DNA of 64,000 bases from Clavelina lepadiformis (taxonomy: Eukaryota > Chordata > Ascidiacea > Aplousobranchia > Clavelinidae): the NCBI RefSeq assembly GCF_947623445.1, contig NC_135241.1, forward strand, positions 17,734,501 through 17,798,500. Direction: 5' to 3'. Both the position numbers and the translations under genes were made by a program. Shown one piece after another: positions 1 through 12,312 of the stretch; position 1 is the first letter of the stretch, and each line of letters begins with the position of its first letter. Below the pieces are notes generated by a model. The model saw only the letters and a program-made list of their open reading frames with translations, was not told the DNA's origin and ran no database searches.

Positions 1-257
1 CACAATGACAAGCTCAGTAACCGGGGCTAGAACGATAGCCATGTAAGGTTTTTCCTCAGTCCGAACCAATGATAAATATTCTGATGCCAGTTCTGGTATG
101 TAATATGTATTATTAAGCTTGAGATAAATATGTAGATTAATATCTTTGAGCTGTTATACCATACCATGTTTGTACCGCAGCGTTCGTCATCATGTCCGCT
201 AGATAGCAGCAGGGTATCACATTTATTTATTGAAAAAGTCATTGTATTTTCCTCCAT
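1..257 (-). CDS. Possible 5' exons of an unidentified minus-strand gene running off the left edge
   Basis: I do not recognise this gene, and it may not be real. Seen: a minus-strand ATG at 257 opens a frame to 165 (31 codons, polar, ending in Thr-Asn-Met), where a good donor (gtatgg) follows a complete codon. A phase-compatible acceptor (ag at 56-55) starts a second open exon at 54 that runs off the window. Its 18 codons read EKPYMAIVLAPVTELVIV, a hydrophobic stretch that could be the start of a membrane segment. The match of phases between donor and acceptor is the only positive support. The product could be a membrane protein, but no family motif is visible. The alternative is a chance open frame in spacer DNA. 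Confidence 0.28.
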
Positions 258-2106
258 TTCGCATTAGGATTCAGTCGTCATTGAGACAAGGAGCCATACC
301 GACGCTTTTTTTGAGACGTCTCTCTTCATCAAGTTATGCGTGTACTTAGGCACATGTTATTTTCCAACAAAATAATATCAAGTTAGACGTAGTCGTGGGT
401 CAGGAACAGCTCAACAACACATATATAGCTTAATATCTTTCGTTGCGCTATAATGTGTATCAAATTCTTTATTGAATAGTGAGCTACCATTGCTAACGCC
501 GCTGAAGTTACCAAAACGGATGGTACTTTAGCATCGCCTTGGCGGTAATTCCTTTACGCGCCAGGGCGACATACTCAGACCGTGCCGGGGAACACACGTG
601 TTATTTACAGTATTATCTATGCGCAGACATACGTAATGATAAACAAGCTCTTTTAATCTTTTACAGCGAGATTCGATAGGCATTAGAAATCGCTTAAAAC
701 AGTGCCCAGTCCTTCCTAGTTTCACAGAAAAAGCCTACCCGTATGCTTTTGCTAAACTCCGGTTTACCTGAATACGTGTGATTTACACTGATTTAGTAAA
801 AAGGGTAAAAGACAGCCGACAACAAAATCCCGAATGTCGATTACACTTTAAACAACAGAATTTTTCAAAACAAAGAATATTATTATTACTATATATAGAG
901 TTCATAGTTAGCAAATACTTTAATACAACTGTGGGATGGTGAGGTGGAGATGTTTTAAGGTTGGCCTAAAGCGAAGACTATTAGTCTTATTGTTAGACTC
1001 CTATAGACAATTGTCTTTGACTCCGTTGCGTTTGCTGTCTCTATGATGTTTCTTCAAATCAACACCAACTTCATAAAGTCTAATTGTTATATTGTCCGAA
1101 TAGGTTGTATCAAATTAGAAACATTTACACCATCTTTCCACATTTAAACCAAGCTATATCTCAAATTCAGTAATGATTCCAATTCCGAATAATTCAGCAA
1201 TAACTTCAATTCAGCAGAACAGAAGAAATAGCTAAGAGCGACAAAAGAGAAGAGAGAGATTTAGACCAAACATTAGGTTTTATACTCCCATATTTTGACC
1301 AATGGGCGAGTGCCAAACTAGCCATACAATGACACGTATCTACGTGTCCATGTTACATTCTAAGCTTTTATCACAAAGAATTAAAATCGATTTACATCGG
1401 GTACAGAAAACCACTTGACACACTTAACTACGTCACATGTCGATTTGGAACTAGGATTGAATACGGATTACTAGGAACAATACATTTAAATTTGTATAGA
1501 ATTTAACCGGAGAAACAAAAATTGCTTAACAAATGCCAATTAGCCTATAGAACGTGTTTAATTTGCTTATATCCAAACACCACACAACACTGAATTGCTT
1601 ATGGACTTTCGTACAATGCCAAACACGTGTCACAAATAATTTGGCATAGCTTTGGACTTTTTTGAAATAAGGCTTAAAATATAAATGCCATACTCATATG
1701 ACCCATGCCTCCATTGGGTACTATTTTACCAATTCAATGAAATTTAAATCTGCATAGTTTTTTACCAGAAGTCTTACTCATCTTCTCGAGAAGAACATTA
1801 ACAAGAGATTAATTTGAAGCAAGAGGATAAAGTTTAAAACTTTTTATGAGAATTAAAATTTGCTTTATGAAATGACTTCAAGAACAAAGTTTATGATAAA
1901 TGGTTAAATGCGAAATATTTTAAATAATTTAAAGTTTAAATACAGTATTTAAAATAATAATTTAAAGTAAAATAATTTAATAGTAATTTAAAGTCCTAAG
2001 CAGACCCCCTATTGCTGATAAATGGTCATCTTTCATTTGTCATTTCAGAGAACTACTCATTCGTTGACCCAATTTTGTTTTGTAATAATTGTTGTTTGTT
2101 TCGCTA
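258..2106. other. Non-coding spacer upstream of the SLC5A gene
   Basis: I see no credible exons here. The stretch around 1010-1090 resembles the spacer at 58080-58190: both contain gactccgttgc followed about 60 bases later by cataaagtc. This suggests an old dispersed repeat. A short inverted pair of tgccaaa and tttggca lies near 1617-1650. The segment at about 1905-1995 is nearly pure A/T and built from variants of aataatttaaagt. Confidence 0.5.
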
Positions 2107-5100
2107 ATGTTGCCAACAAACAATGATTCCAAAAACTTCTCCGGTGAGTTTTGGATTGTTTTTTTCACCATAGAGTTTGTGTGCATGGATTATGCAAAAT
2201 TTGATGTTTAAAACTTCAGCCCAATTTCCATTGTATGTTAAATTTATACAACTAATAGACTTTCTAAACTCAAGTTTTTAGGTTAAATTTTAAATAACTT
2301 AAGTGGTCCTGAAAAATTTTCATGTAGTCAAACTAACTACACTAATTTCAGATAACTCAAAGTAGTTTCCTGGATTTATTCATCTTCAAGTTAACAAAGT
2401 TTCACTCATTTCACGTTCATTTGTGAATTCACGTTCATACATATTTTGTTTTTATAGGCATTCACGATGCTTTTCTTGGAGAACGCTTAAATGGAACAGA
2501 CATTCTTGTTGTAGTTATATATTTCTTTGCTGTCCTGGCGGTTGGAATATGGGTATGAAATGTTACATTTTTGTCTGAGCTAAAATAATGAAACCAGTTG
2601 CTGACAAAACTACCTTTGTTGTGTGCCCACTAAGGATGTGGCCATTTTCTTCTCAATCTTAATCGGGTGTTCATTATGTTTAATCATCTTGCGAATGTGA
2701 CCAATTATTTACATTATTATATGGTGAATGTCAGTGAAAAATGAACTATCAGGGATGTCAATTTGAAAAAAACGAATATTGAGTCCTTTCGTAGCTCTAG
2801 TATCAGGAATAGTTTACTATTATGGCATATATATAATGGAATAACTTAAATAGTTACGGTTAAGTTACGATTATGCTTGCGGTCAATTTTGCTAAACCTG
2901 CTTTAAGTCAAATCTCACAAACAGGATTAGTAAGGCACCAAATATGTGGTTTTGTAATCGAGGTTCCTTTTTTGTGCTTTTAATCTTTAACAACATGATT
3001 ACTATTAGAAAATATATAGCATCAACTTCTAACTTCCAAACATTATTGCGTACAGGACTTTCTGCTTGTGTTTATTTCTATATTGGTGTTAATTGAATGA
3101 CTAGTATATAAGTATATTTGCATTAACTGCATTTCTTATATTTTCTTTTACATTTTACAAATTATAGGCAATGTGGCGTACAAACAGAAGCACCGTGGGT
3201 GGATATTTTCTTGCAGGCAGAAGCATGTTATGGTGGCCGGTAAATTCCATAATAAATTGCAGTAACATATAAAATATGCATTTTATTCACTGTGAAAGCA
3301 GATTACCCATATAGTTACATGAGTCATACCAGTTTTGAATAACGAAGTCATTAATTTGATGGGCTAATTTAGCTTCAAGTAATCAAGCTTTCACGTTTTA
3401 ATTTTTAGCATGTATCTACTTACGTAAAAACATATTACATTTGAGTGGCACAGTAACAAATAATGTACTTGGTCACTTACCCACACTGATAAAGGTAAAA
3501 TTTTAAATATACAGTAATTACTTTAAATAGAAATAAAGTTCTGGCCTGTAAGATTATCTCTTTTTGGACATAAAAAATCAAAAACATATTGAATATACTG
3601 TATTAAGTGTTGTTATTATATTTGTTTTAAACTGTAATTAGATTGGAGCGTCTTTGTTCTCAAGCAATGTTGGCAGTGGACACTTTATAGGTCTGGCTGG
3701 ATCTGGAGCTGCAAGCGGCATTGCTGTTGGGGCATATGAATGGAATGTGAGTCATTGCTTTTTTCATAAACCTTGAAAAATGCTATAAGTGTTTGGCAGT
3801 TATGATCTTGATAGCCTACTAGTAATATCTGGCATTGCAATTCTTGTTGTGATCATATGGTACAGCGTGATACAATAAACAAATTTTTTTTAGGCAATGT
3901 TTGTTGTGCTCCTGCTTGCTTGGGTCTTTCTTCCTGTATATATAGCATCTGGGGTAAGTGTTGGTGTAGTCGTTTATGTAAAATCACTTTTGGATATGAC
4001 ACAAAAATATGTGCAACTGATGGACTTTTTCATCAGGATTTATATACAGTTATACATTTATCTATACAGTATATGCCTTATGACATGCCTGTATGTGTGT
4101 ATGGTAAATAGCCTACACACTACGGTATGCTTATGTATAATAATTACCGCATAATTTTTAATTATTCATAATACTTGTATAAACAAATATCGTGTATGTG
4201 CAAGTTGGTGCAGCTGCTTATGTGCTGTTTGCAGGTTGTAACAATGCCGGAATATCTGTACAAGCGCTATGGTGGTCATAGAATTCAAATATGCATTTCT
4301 GTAGTTTACCTGTTTATCTACATCTTTACCAAAATATCAGTAAGTGTTTTGTTATGATAGTTTCTTCGGTGTGTTACAGTTATTGTTAAATCAGTGTGTT
4401 GTGTAACACCTGTAAGCATTCTTTTTATTTTTATTGTATAGGTAGACTTATATGCTGGAGCTATCTTTATAAGCCAAGCTTTAAAATGGAATTTGTATGT
4501 TTCTGTTCTGGCACTTTTACTTGTAACTGCAATTTACACTGTTGGAGGTACAGTATGTATTTTTTGTTTTTATCCCCGTTACTCTATTTGTGTACTTCAT
4601 CACTAAAATATTTTCTGTTGTTACATATTTTGTTTGTTCATGCTATCTGTTTGATTAGGTGGTTTGGCTGCTGTCATATACACTGATACTCTCCAAACAG
4701 TTATCATGCTTCTTGGTGCTTTTATTCTGATGATTGTTGGTATGTTTTTGCAGTCAATCATGTTGTCTCTATCAGGGGTGCCCAAACATTTTGAGCTTAT
4801 GAGCTACTTTTGCAAAAGCATGTCAAAATGATCTACTAATAAAGAAACTTATACTGTCACGGGAATATTTTTACGCACTTGTTTTAGAAGCACTGCATTT
4901 TAATGTTACATAATCCAATTTTTAAGGCACTACTTTGCGGTGTGGTTTGTTATTGTATAGTAATATTTTACTGTTGCGACCCTTTTTACCATTTTAGCAA
5001 ATTGTAGATGTAGATACAGTACACATTTTTCTTTGTTCCCTACAACTCATTGATTAATGATAGTGGATGGTACGATGGTTTGGTGACCAAGGGTTAACTG

Positions 5101-8100
5101 GTCATTCGACATTTCGGTTTATTTGTAAGAAGGACGGTTGTTTTTATTGACGGTGATGCAAATACCTTTGTTTTTATTCTACACATGCTTGAGTTAAGAA
5201 ATTGAATGCTATTAAAAGTTAGAAGAGTATAGCTGGGCTAATTGACTAGCCATCAAAGCGAGAAGTTTCCTGGTTAAAGAAAATCTTAGTTACAATACCA
5301 TATACTAATTATGCCTGCTTTTTTTCGTACCGGTTTTAACTTTGTTTTGCACAAAAAAAATTTAATGATTTTGACTTAAAACAACACAAACAACAAAAAA
5401 TTTTAAAAAACAATCCCTATCTGAAAAATAAATAAAAAATTAATATAAATAAATATTTAAAAAAGTTTTGAATGATTTTCAATCGACTTGAAGTGGTTCT
5501 GTGATCGACTGGTCAAGGTCGATTACGATCCATGTATTAGGCACTCCTGGTATATATTATCACTGTACAAAGTACCGCATACTCTGTTTTATGCCCATCG
5601 TTACACTTTTCTATTTTTACTCAGGTTTTGTGAATATTGGAGGCTACAGCGGGTTAGTAGAGCAATACATGGATGCTATTCCTCAGTACAGACTTGCCAA
5701 TCATACTGAGTGTGGAATACCTCGTGCCGATTCATTCCATGTTTTTCGTGATGTCCACGCCAATTTGCCATGGACTGGTATTGTCTTTGGCATGCCCATT
5801 CTATCAATATGGTATTGGTGCACAGATCAGGTCTGAAAAATTGAATCCTTAAATTTTGTCCAAACTTTATGTGATACATTGAAACTGATAATTTTTGATG
5901 TTAACACTTTAAACCAAAAAAAATTGGTACATTTTATGCTTATGTGTAATGCAGATGTGTGATTTTAAGAATTATGTTCTTTTTAAAGGTGATTGTTCAA
6001 CGCTCCCTTGCAGCCAAAAATTTATCTCATGCAAAAGCTGCTTCAATTTTGTGCAGTTACCTTAAAGTGTTTCCGATGTTTCTCATGGTAATGGTTGGAA
6101 TGATTAGTAGAGCAAAATACCCAGGTACCTCTTTCCATCAGTGCAGTATTCTTTTTTATCTCCATGTTTTTATTTTATGGATTTTTTTAAAAAACATTTC
6201 CGATTGAAAACATTCAAGATACTATGTGGTTAGTATGTGTTAGTAAATTGGTTGTTACAAATATCAAATTTGATAGATCAAGTTAGTTGTGTTGACCCAG
6301 AAGTGTGTAAAATAGTGTGTGATAACCCACACAGCTGTTCTGATATCGCTTACCCAAAGCTTGTCATGGAATTGCTTCCTGGAGGTAAATTAATTACAGT
6401 GCTTAAGATCGTTTTGCTACTTTTTACCAACGCCAAATTTGTCTTTGTTATAAGCAGTATGTGCATTTAAAAAGTAATAATTACATTGCAGGTGCACGTG
6501 GTTTACTGCTTGCGGTTATGTTATCTGCTTTGATGAGCTCTCTTACTTCAATATTCAACAGCAGTAGCACCATATTTACTATGGATTTGTGGAACCGAGT
6601 AAGGAAATCTGCTTCTGAGAGAGAACTCATGATTGTTGGAAGGTCAGGCATGTGCTTTTTTACTCATGTGTAAAAGAGTAAGCGAGTGGCCAATACTGCC
6701 ACTTAGCAATGATCAAGCATCTAAGTACGCAACATTGCCACTTCCTGTGTAGGGTCTTTGTTTTGTGCCTTGTGATTGTAAGCTTCTTGTGGATTCCAAT
6801 TATTCAAGCGGAAGAGGGTGGACAGCTTTTCAACTACATACAGAAAATTAGTGCATACCTTCAACCTCCCATTGCAGCGGCCTTTATTTTAGGAATCTTT
6901 TGGAAAAGGATGAATGAACAGGTGATGAATTTGATGGGATCTTGTTAAGTTCAAGTTAGTTTTTTATGCGCTGTTATTAGTGTATGCACTTCATATGCTC
7001 ACTATTCAAAATTACAATGCATAATTTTCACAGCACATACTGAAATGTGCCGAATTATTAAAAGTTCTTGAACACTTGTTATTGCTTTCTAGGGAGCTTT
7101 CTGGGGTCTCTGTGTGGGAACTGTGGCTGGTATCATCCGGTTAATCACTGACTTCACGGAATCGGACCCGGTTTGTGGTGAAGATGAAGGCATGCAATGG
7201 GGAATACACTATCTCCATTTTGCTATTTTCTTGTTTCTGGGATCTTGTCTTGTTATCATTTTAATCAGTCTCTGCACAAAACCATGGCCTAAGAATATGG
7301 TAGAACTATTTGAAATTTTGTTATAGTTATTTGAACACACATTTAAGTTGTTGTGATAATGCGAAAACAAAAAGAGTGATGTTGTTTCTCACAGTTTGGT
7401 GGCTTAACCTGGTGGACAAGAAAGGAATTACTTCCATTAAATCCCATGCATTTACAACTCGAATCTAAGCCCAAAAACGAACATTCCTATTTGGTTGAAA
7501 ATGATGAGCTTCAGCAAAGCAACGGATGCCTAAATAATGGGAAGGCAGTCTACACATCAAATTCTGAAGAACTTTATGCTGAAATTGGTAGAAATAATTG
7601 ACAATAAAAATGATAATTTCACTTCTTTCTGGAGTTATGATGATTGTTATGCACAGTATTTCTTCAAACTATCAAAGATTTAAAGTCAAATGTTTTTAGA
7701 CTTGGGTCAGCCTGAGAATTTCACTTCTCATCGCCCACAGCATTTACCAAAGCAAGTGTCTGCATCATACAACAACGATCTTGTGCGATTTAAAACTCAG
7801 CAAGTTCCAGAAGAACCTGTTCACAAAGGATTTACTACACGTAATTAAAAAACTTCTTCCGAAATTCCTGAAAAATATTTAATGTTTTTCAAAATGTATT
7901 CTGTAAAATTGGTAATATTCAACTTGGGTCAAGAAGGAGAAATAGAGTGAGAGGTACACTGAATATAGCGGTAATAACAATGGCGGTAATGAACAATGGC
8001 CGGGGCCATTCTGTACACCATAGTGTAGCTGACATAGCTACTAAATACCAAAATGTAGGTAATTTTGCGTTGTAGACTAAATGTTGTATTTATGTTACTG

Positions 8101-9396
8101 TATTAATTTGTTTCAAATCTTCTTTTATCGCTCCACACAAAGTGAAGAAGATCCTGCTGAGAAGAATTGAAAACGTTGTGAGTCGTTGTGATCAAAATGT
8201 TCTACTGAATGCGTCACTGTTTGTTAGTAAGACTTTGAAATCCGTTTTTTTTTGTACTCAGCTATTACCTCCATAGCGTAGCAAGTGTACAGCCTTGTTT
8301 TGTTAAGTTCGTATTTTGATTTGATTGTATGGATGTTAGGATATGTTCATTATTCCGAGTTAGATATTTTTAGTATAGCTATAGGCTACAAGTTATAAGT
8401 TAAAACTTTTAAAAGTAAGACATATGTTCCTTCCGGTACGAAGTTTAGTACTGTATATATTTCCGTTGATGTGCCTTAAGTAAATGTATTAAGAGACATT
8501 TTTTTCTTTCTATATTTGTTTTTGGTGTATATTGCACTTAGGCTATATGTAGCTATGTCTTCATCGGACTTAAAATTACGATAATTCATCAACCTGGCCC
8601 GTAAAACGTTTCATAACCTTGAAACTATTGCTTTCTTGTATTGGTTCATAATGTGTATAGTTCTATGATGCATTACAACTTTGGTGCTTAATAATTCATT
8701 TTTGTCACATTGAAATATTTTATTTTTACTGAACTTGACTGCATATCGTTGTCTATACATAAATGTAGTATAAATATTGTGTAAATCATTTTGGTATTTA
8801 TTAGCTACGTTTTGTTGTATAGAATGGTTCCAATGGCCCTATCCAATGTTTGCATTTCTGTTCTAACTTTTACAGTTGGGGTTAGTTTGAGCATGGGTAT
8901 TGTATTAAATAACTGTGAAGAATTTGTCATAAGAAATTAGTTAGGATGTTTATTTGGCTATGGAAGTTAGCTTATTCTGGAATAGGGATTAAGATCGGGA
9001 CCCATGTTGAAAGGAGCTGTTAGCTTGTTAGAACAGAAATGCCAATGCTGGTTACTAATATCACCCTTTTTCCATTAGATTTCTTTGTCCATTACCGTCA
9101 TTGACCATTACCTCCCATTTATAGCACACCAGAGTGAGGTGGAAAGGAAGATATAATTAATATGGTTGGATTTACATGATTTTATTGTTTTTATTTTAGA
9201 TGAAACTAAGTTTTGGAGAAAAGTTTTGAGTTTCTTTTGTGGCTTTGAAGGATCATCGTCTCAACCAAGCAAGAAAATTCCAGTCGTTCCAACTCTGGAC
9301 TCGTTCGCTGAGGATCCATTTTGGAAAAAAGTGGTTAATATTAATGCTGTTATATGTGTTATTTTTGCTATCGCTTTGTGGATTGCATTTCGCTAA
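2107..9396 (+). CDS. SLC5A: Sodium/sugar cotransporter, SLC5A (SGLT) family
   Basis: Plasma-membrane Na+-coupled solute symporter of the SGLT clade (SLC5A1/2/4/9/10/11); which member cannot be told by eye. Seventeen exons give 722 residues (human SGLT1 is about 664): 2107-2143, 2458-2552, 3168-3239, 3642-3746, 3894-3953, 4235-4339, 4442-4547, 4659-4739, 5625-5830, 5989-6124, 6277-6384, 6492-6642, 6753-6921, 7093-7299, 7395-7587, 7700-7840, 9200-9396. Visible family blocks: [28 protein letters not shown] (Na+/sugar region), [52 protein letters not shown] (Na2-site helix) and YIQ in GQLFNYIQ, which matches the sugar-binding Gln of SGLT1. The C-terminal helix ([17 protein letters not shown]) is the SGLT-type final membrane segment. 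Exons 15-16 encode a longer polar loop than usual. The start is the only ATG upstream that splices in phase to exon 2. Intron 8 carries a hAT element and intron 16 another repeat. Confidence 0.94.
4773..5549. mobile_element. Non-autonomous hAT-type DNA transposon in SLC5A intron 8
   Basis: The left end reads caggggtgcc and the right end ggcactcctg, which are inverted with one mismatch over ten. Flanking 8-bp direct repeats are gtctctat (4765-4772) and gtatatat (5550-5557), matching at 6 of 8 positions and fitting the hAT target pattern nTnnnnAn. The 777-bp interior has no transposase frame. The ends and target size define the superfamily; the low target identity suggests an old insertion. Confidence 0.72.
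7930..9130. repeat. Probable non-autonomous inverted-repeat element filling SLC5A intron 16
   Basis: Near the left, taatggcggtaatg-like motifs (about 7968-8000) recur inverted near the right (about 9088-9117, ccattaccgtcattg, ccattacc). Inside, a perfect 16-base inverted pair lies at 8852-8867 and 9027-9042. This is the only SLC5A intron of such length without hAT ends. The outer borders and target duplication could not be fixed by eye, so the limits are approximate. Confidence 0.45.
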
Positions 9397-10205
9397 TATT
9401 TTCATATAGCTCACATTAAGCATTAATGTCATTGCAATTTCTTTCTGTTATTATGCAAAATTGTTTCAACTATCAGTGAACTCGTTTGTTCTCTTGTGGA
9501 GTTCATATATCTTGTAACTACGTATTTCTTAAGATTGTTTTACAACATATGCATTATATTTAGTGTCAGCAGTTGTTTTCAAAACCCATGAAATATCCAG
9601 TCTAGTATACAATTACCTATCTAGTTTTGTATTGCAGAATATAGCTTCTTAAATTTTATTTATTTATCGCTATGCCTGAGTACTAGCACAAGTTGGTTAG
9701 TTGTGGCAGTTTTCTAATATTGTATTGCTGTCCCCACTTTCCTTTTACTGTGCTGTATATTTAGCTGCTGTTAAATTACAAAAACCTAAAAACCTGATAT
9801 TGCATATATTGCTTCGATAGCTGCACAACTTATGGATATATTTTCTAGTTATGTGTTCTGCTAAACTGTTTGAATTAAATTGGACACTATTTGGGGTATG
9901 TAATTGCTTGTACACTTTAAATTTTGTATGAGTAGTGCCTTATTGTATGACTTAATTTTTGCTAAGCACTTGTGTCAATGCTAAGCATTTGGTGTTTCGT
10001 TGGAGAGTGTTTAATATGGCTATTTTTACCCCAACTACAGCTCATATTATGCATTATGTATATCGCACAATATACCCAACCGGCAATATGTTTTGCATAC
10101 AATTGCACTTAACTTTTAACGTTATATGTTCTTATCTGTTGCTATGCTGTAAAAGTCATCTTTTGGCCTACTCTTTGTATCATCAATCAACATTTTTTTC
10201 TTTGT

Positions 10206-10253
10206 AATAAATTGATAAAATATTTAAAATTTGGTTATTGGATGTACAATAAA
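10206..10253 (+). terminator. Polyadenylation signals, probably of the SLC5A gene
   Basis: Two AATAAA hexamers lie at 10206-10211 and 10248-10253, about 0.8 kb beyond the SLC5A stop codon and before the FANCE 5' region. They imply a 3' untranslated region of roughly 850 bases with no other gene in it. Confidence 0.45.
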
Positions 10254-10734
10254 TGAGAATATTGTAAGTAATTTGATTAAGACTTTCTCACAAATTGTGT
10301 TAGGTAGCGTTGCCTGCTTCGGTGTATAATACATGTGTTAGATTTTTGGTAATTGGTTAAGTTATTAGATTTTCATTAAGTTTTCCACTTCTTGCATTCT
10401 TCTAATATTTAATTGTTTGTTGTGATTTTTAGGATGAAACTGGCTAATTCACTTCTTGCAATTTTAATGAATTTACTATTTCGGTGTTAGGCGTTTGGAT
10501 GATTGTGCAATATTGTATTTTCGTTCACATTTACTTGTGTGATTTATGTTAGCTGGTGGTGCCTTACCTAGCAGTGACTTTTTGTCTACAAACTAACACC
10601 AACCCATGACCAGTTCTTTTCCTGCTAGACCGTTTTCTTTTGTGAAAATTTTGAAATACAATTCATTGGATCTCATTATGCTTTCTTTTGCAGAGTTAAA
10701 AAACTGATGTGTACACTGTACAGGTTAGGAATTC

Positions 10735-10808
10735 TGGGCAGGTATGAAGCTGCATCTTTATACAGCTGATGAAGTTTTACAAGAAGAGGAAGTCACTTAC
10801 CTCAATTG
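10735..10808 (+). other. Probable 5' untranslated exon of FANCE carrying a 21-codon upstream ORF
   Basis: An ATG at 10744 starts MKLHLYTADEVLQEEEVTYLN and runs into a good donor (gtatgt at 10809). Joining to the acceptor just before the FANCE start (tatag at about 10953-10957) creates a TGA immediately after the junction. None of the three nearby acceptors brings this ATG into the FANCE frame, so it would be an upstream ORF in the 5' leader. The exon itself is inferred; only the ATG frame and donor are seen. Confidence 0.4.
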
Positions 10809-10970
10809 GTATGTAGGGTCGAGCTTTAGTGACTTGTTATTAAGAGTGCATGAAGTGAACAAAGAATAACACAAGAGATTGTGTAGTAAATATTGCCAAT
10901 TATATGACGCAATTCTTTCACTGTTAAATAGTAATTGGTCCTCCTTTACGTTATAGATTTATAGTCAGTT

Positions 10971-12311
10971 ATGCAAAATCCACCTCAACCATGGCAGGAG
11001 CTGTCAGAGATCTTAACACTGGCAAAAGATCCTTTACTTGCTGCTGATTGTTGGCTAAAAGAAGCAAAATTTTCCAAGCTCTATCCATGCCAGCCAAATT
11101 TTGATAATTTTGTCAAGTACTTGCTAAAACTCTTTCCAGCCGTTGATGTTGACCATAACAAACTCGTTTGTAGGCCCCAGCTAACTTTTTTGCCTACTGA
11201 ATTACAAAAGCTTTTACTTGAATTTTTGAGCCAAAACTCATGTGACATATCCAAAAAGAACCGAGAAGAATTCTACTTGCAATTTAAGAAGCATTATGAA
11301 AATCTTTTTGGCGAAAAGTGCCTTCATCATTTGTACACCATAAACCACCTAAATATCAATAATGCTGCTTGTTCAGGACACAGAACCGCATTTAACCATA
11401 CTGTTTATGTTACTTCAATATCAAGAAAACGATCTTACGACAAAGACATCCTTACTCCCCCTAAAGCAAAACGGATGAATTTTGGTGCCCTATGTAATGT
11501 CAGCAATGAAACAGTTACGTTGGAGAAAGACGAAAAGTTTTCGGAGGATCCTGATACAAAGGAAATGACTGCAAGAAAACTGAAGCAGCTACTTGAAAAT
11601 AACCATGCGGTTGGTTTAGTTCTATTCCTTGTAGAAGATTGTGCCCTGTTTTCAGATGCATTTGATACGGCGTTAGTTCCCGAATTTGACTTCAGCGAAG
11701 CTTTCTTTTCGTCCTTGTGCAATTGCTTGGTAGAAAAACAAATAGAAATCTCTAACATCTCATGGACCACATTCATGCAAAAGGTGGCAATAGCTTGGTA
11801 TGTACGTTTACGTAAGACATGTTCAAGAAGCACTCTACAAAATGTAGCGAAGTTGTGTCAAGCCCGGCCGACTTCAGCCATACAGGATTTCCTTGTCCCT
11901 GGTTTACATGCGCTCAGCGAATTGACCGACGCCCACGTCAACCTTGCCACGGTTGTTGCAAAGCAAGTATTAAAATCATACGAACAAGTGATATTTTTCG
12001 GAGCGATTTTGCAAACTAAATGGGAGAATGTCAAAAGAATGGACAAAGTAATTTCCCTTCTTCAAAGCTTCATGAATTTAAAGCTAAAGCTTGAGACTGT
12101 TCATTTGCAAGGAATAATTATATTTTTGGAAAACTATGCTGCAAAGCTATGTAGCTCGTTTCATTTTGCAAAATTACTTTTAAGTGTTATAAAAATTAAC
12201 GCTGGAGACTTCAGCGAGCCGCAGGTGCAATCTCTGAAATATGTGTTGAGTTGCAATAAAACCACTTTGAGAGTTGCTTGTGAAGCCGCTCTTACAAAAA
12301 TCTGCAAATAA
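10971..12311 (+). CDS. FANCE: Fanconi anemia group E protein (FANCE) homologue, intronless
   Basis: Nuclear protein that links the Fanconi core complex to FANCD2 through FANCC and FANCD2 contacts in interstrand crosslink repair. The 446-residue frame is uninterrupted. Three blocks resemble vertebrate FANCE in order: an N-terminal helical part (residues about 5-110, including LTFLPTELQKLLLEFL), a charged middle linker with a basic patch (residues about 150-200, PPKAKRM), and a C-terminal helical-repeat region (residues about 205-446). The last 55 residues are the clearest match: FAKLLLSVI, then a central helix, then CNKTTLRVACEAAL, which parallels the AKLMLTV...NTTFLRKSLKAAL end of human FANCE. 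Human FANCE is 536 residues, so the linker is shorter here. The start is the first ATG after a likely 5' leader acceptor. Identification is by pattern, as overall identity is low. Confidence 0.82.
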   Translation: MQNPPQPWQELSEILTLAKDPLLAADCWLKEAKFSKLYPCQPNFDNFVKYLLKLFPAVDVDHNKLVCRPQLTFLPTELQKLLLEFLSQNSCDISKKNREEFYLQFKKHYENLFGEKCLHHLYTINHLNINNAACSGHRTAFNHTVYVTSISRKRSYDKDILTPPKAKRMNFGALCNVSNETVTLEKDEKFSEDPDTKEMTARKLKQLLENNHAVGLVLFLVEDCALFSDAFDTALVPEFDFSEAFFSSLCNCLVEKQIEISNISWTTFMQKVAIAWYVRLRKTCSRSTLQNVAKLCQARPTSAIQDFLVPGLHALSELTDAHVNLATVVAKQVLKSYEQVIFFGAILQTKWENVKRMDKVISLLQSFMNLKLKLETVHLQGIIIFLENYAAKLCSSFHFAKLLLSVIKINAGDFSEPQVQSLKYVLSCNKTTLRVACEAALTKICK

Positions 12312-12312
12312 A
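12307..12312 (+). terminator. AATAAA overlapping the FANCE stop codon
   Basis: The TAA stop (12309-12311) sits inside an AATAAA hexamer. If it is used, the 3' untranslated region would be only 10-30 bases. Confidence 0.35.

Noticed and set aside
11435..11833. 132-codon minus-strand frame
   Set aside because: It is the antisense shadow of FANCE.
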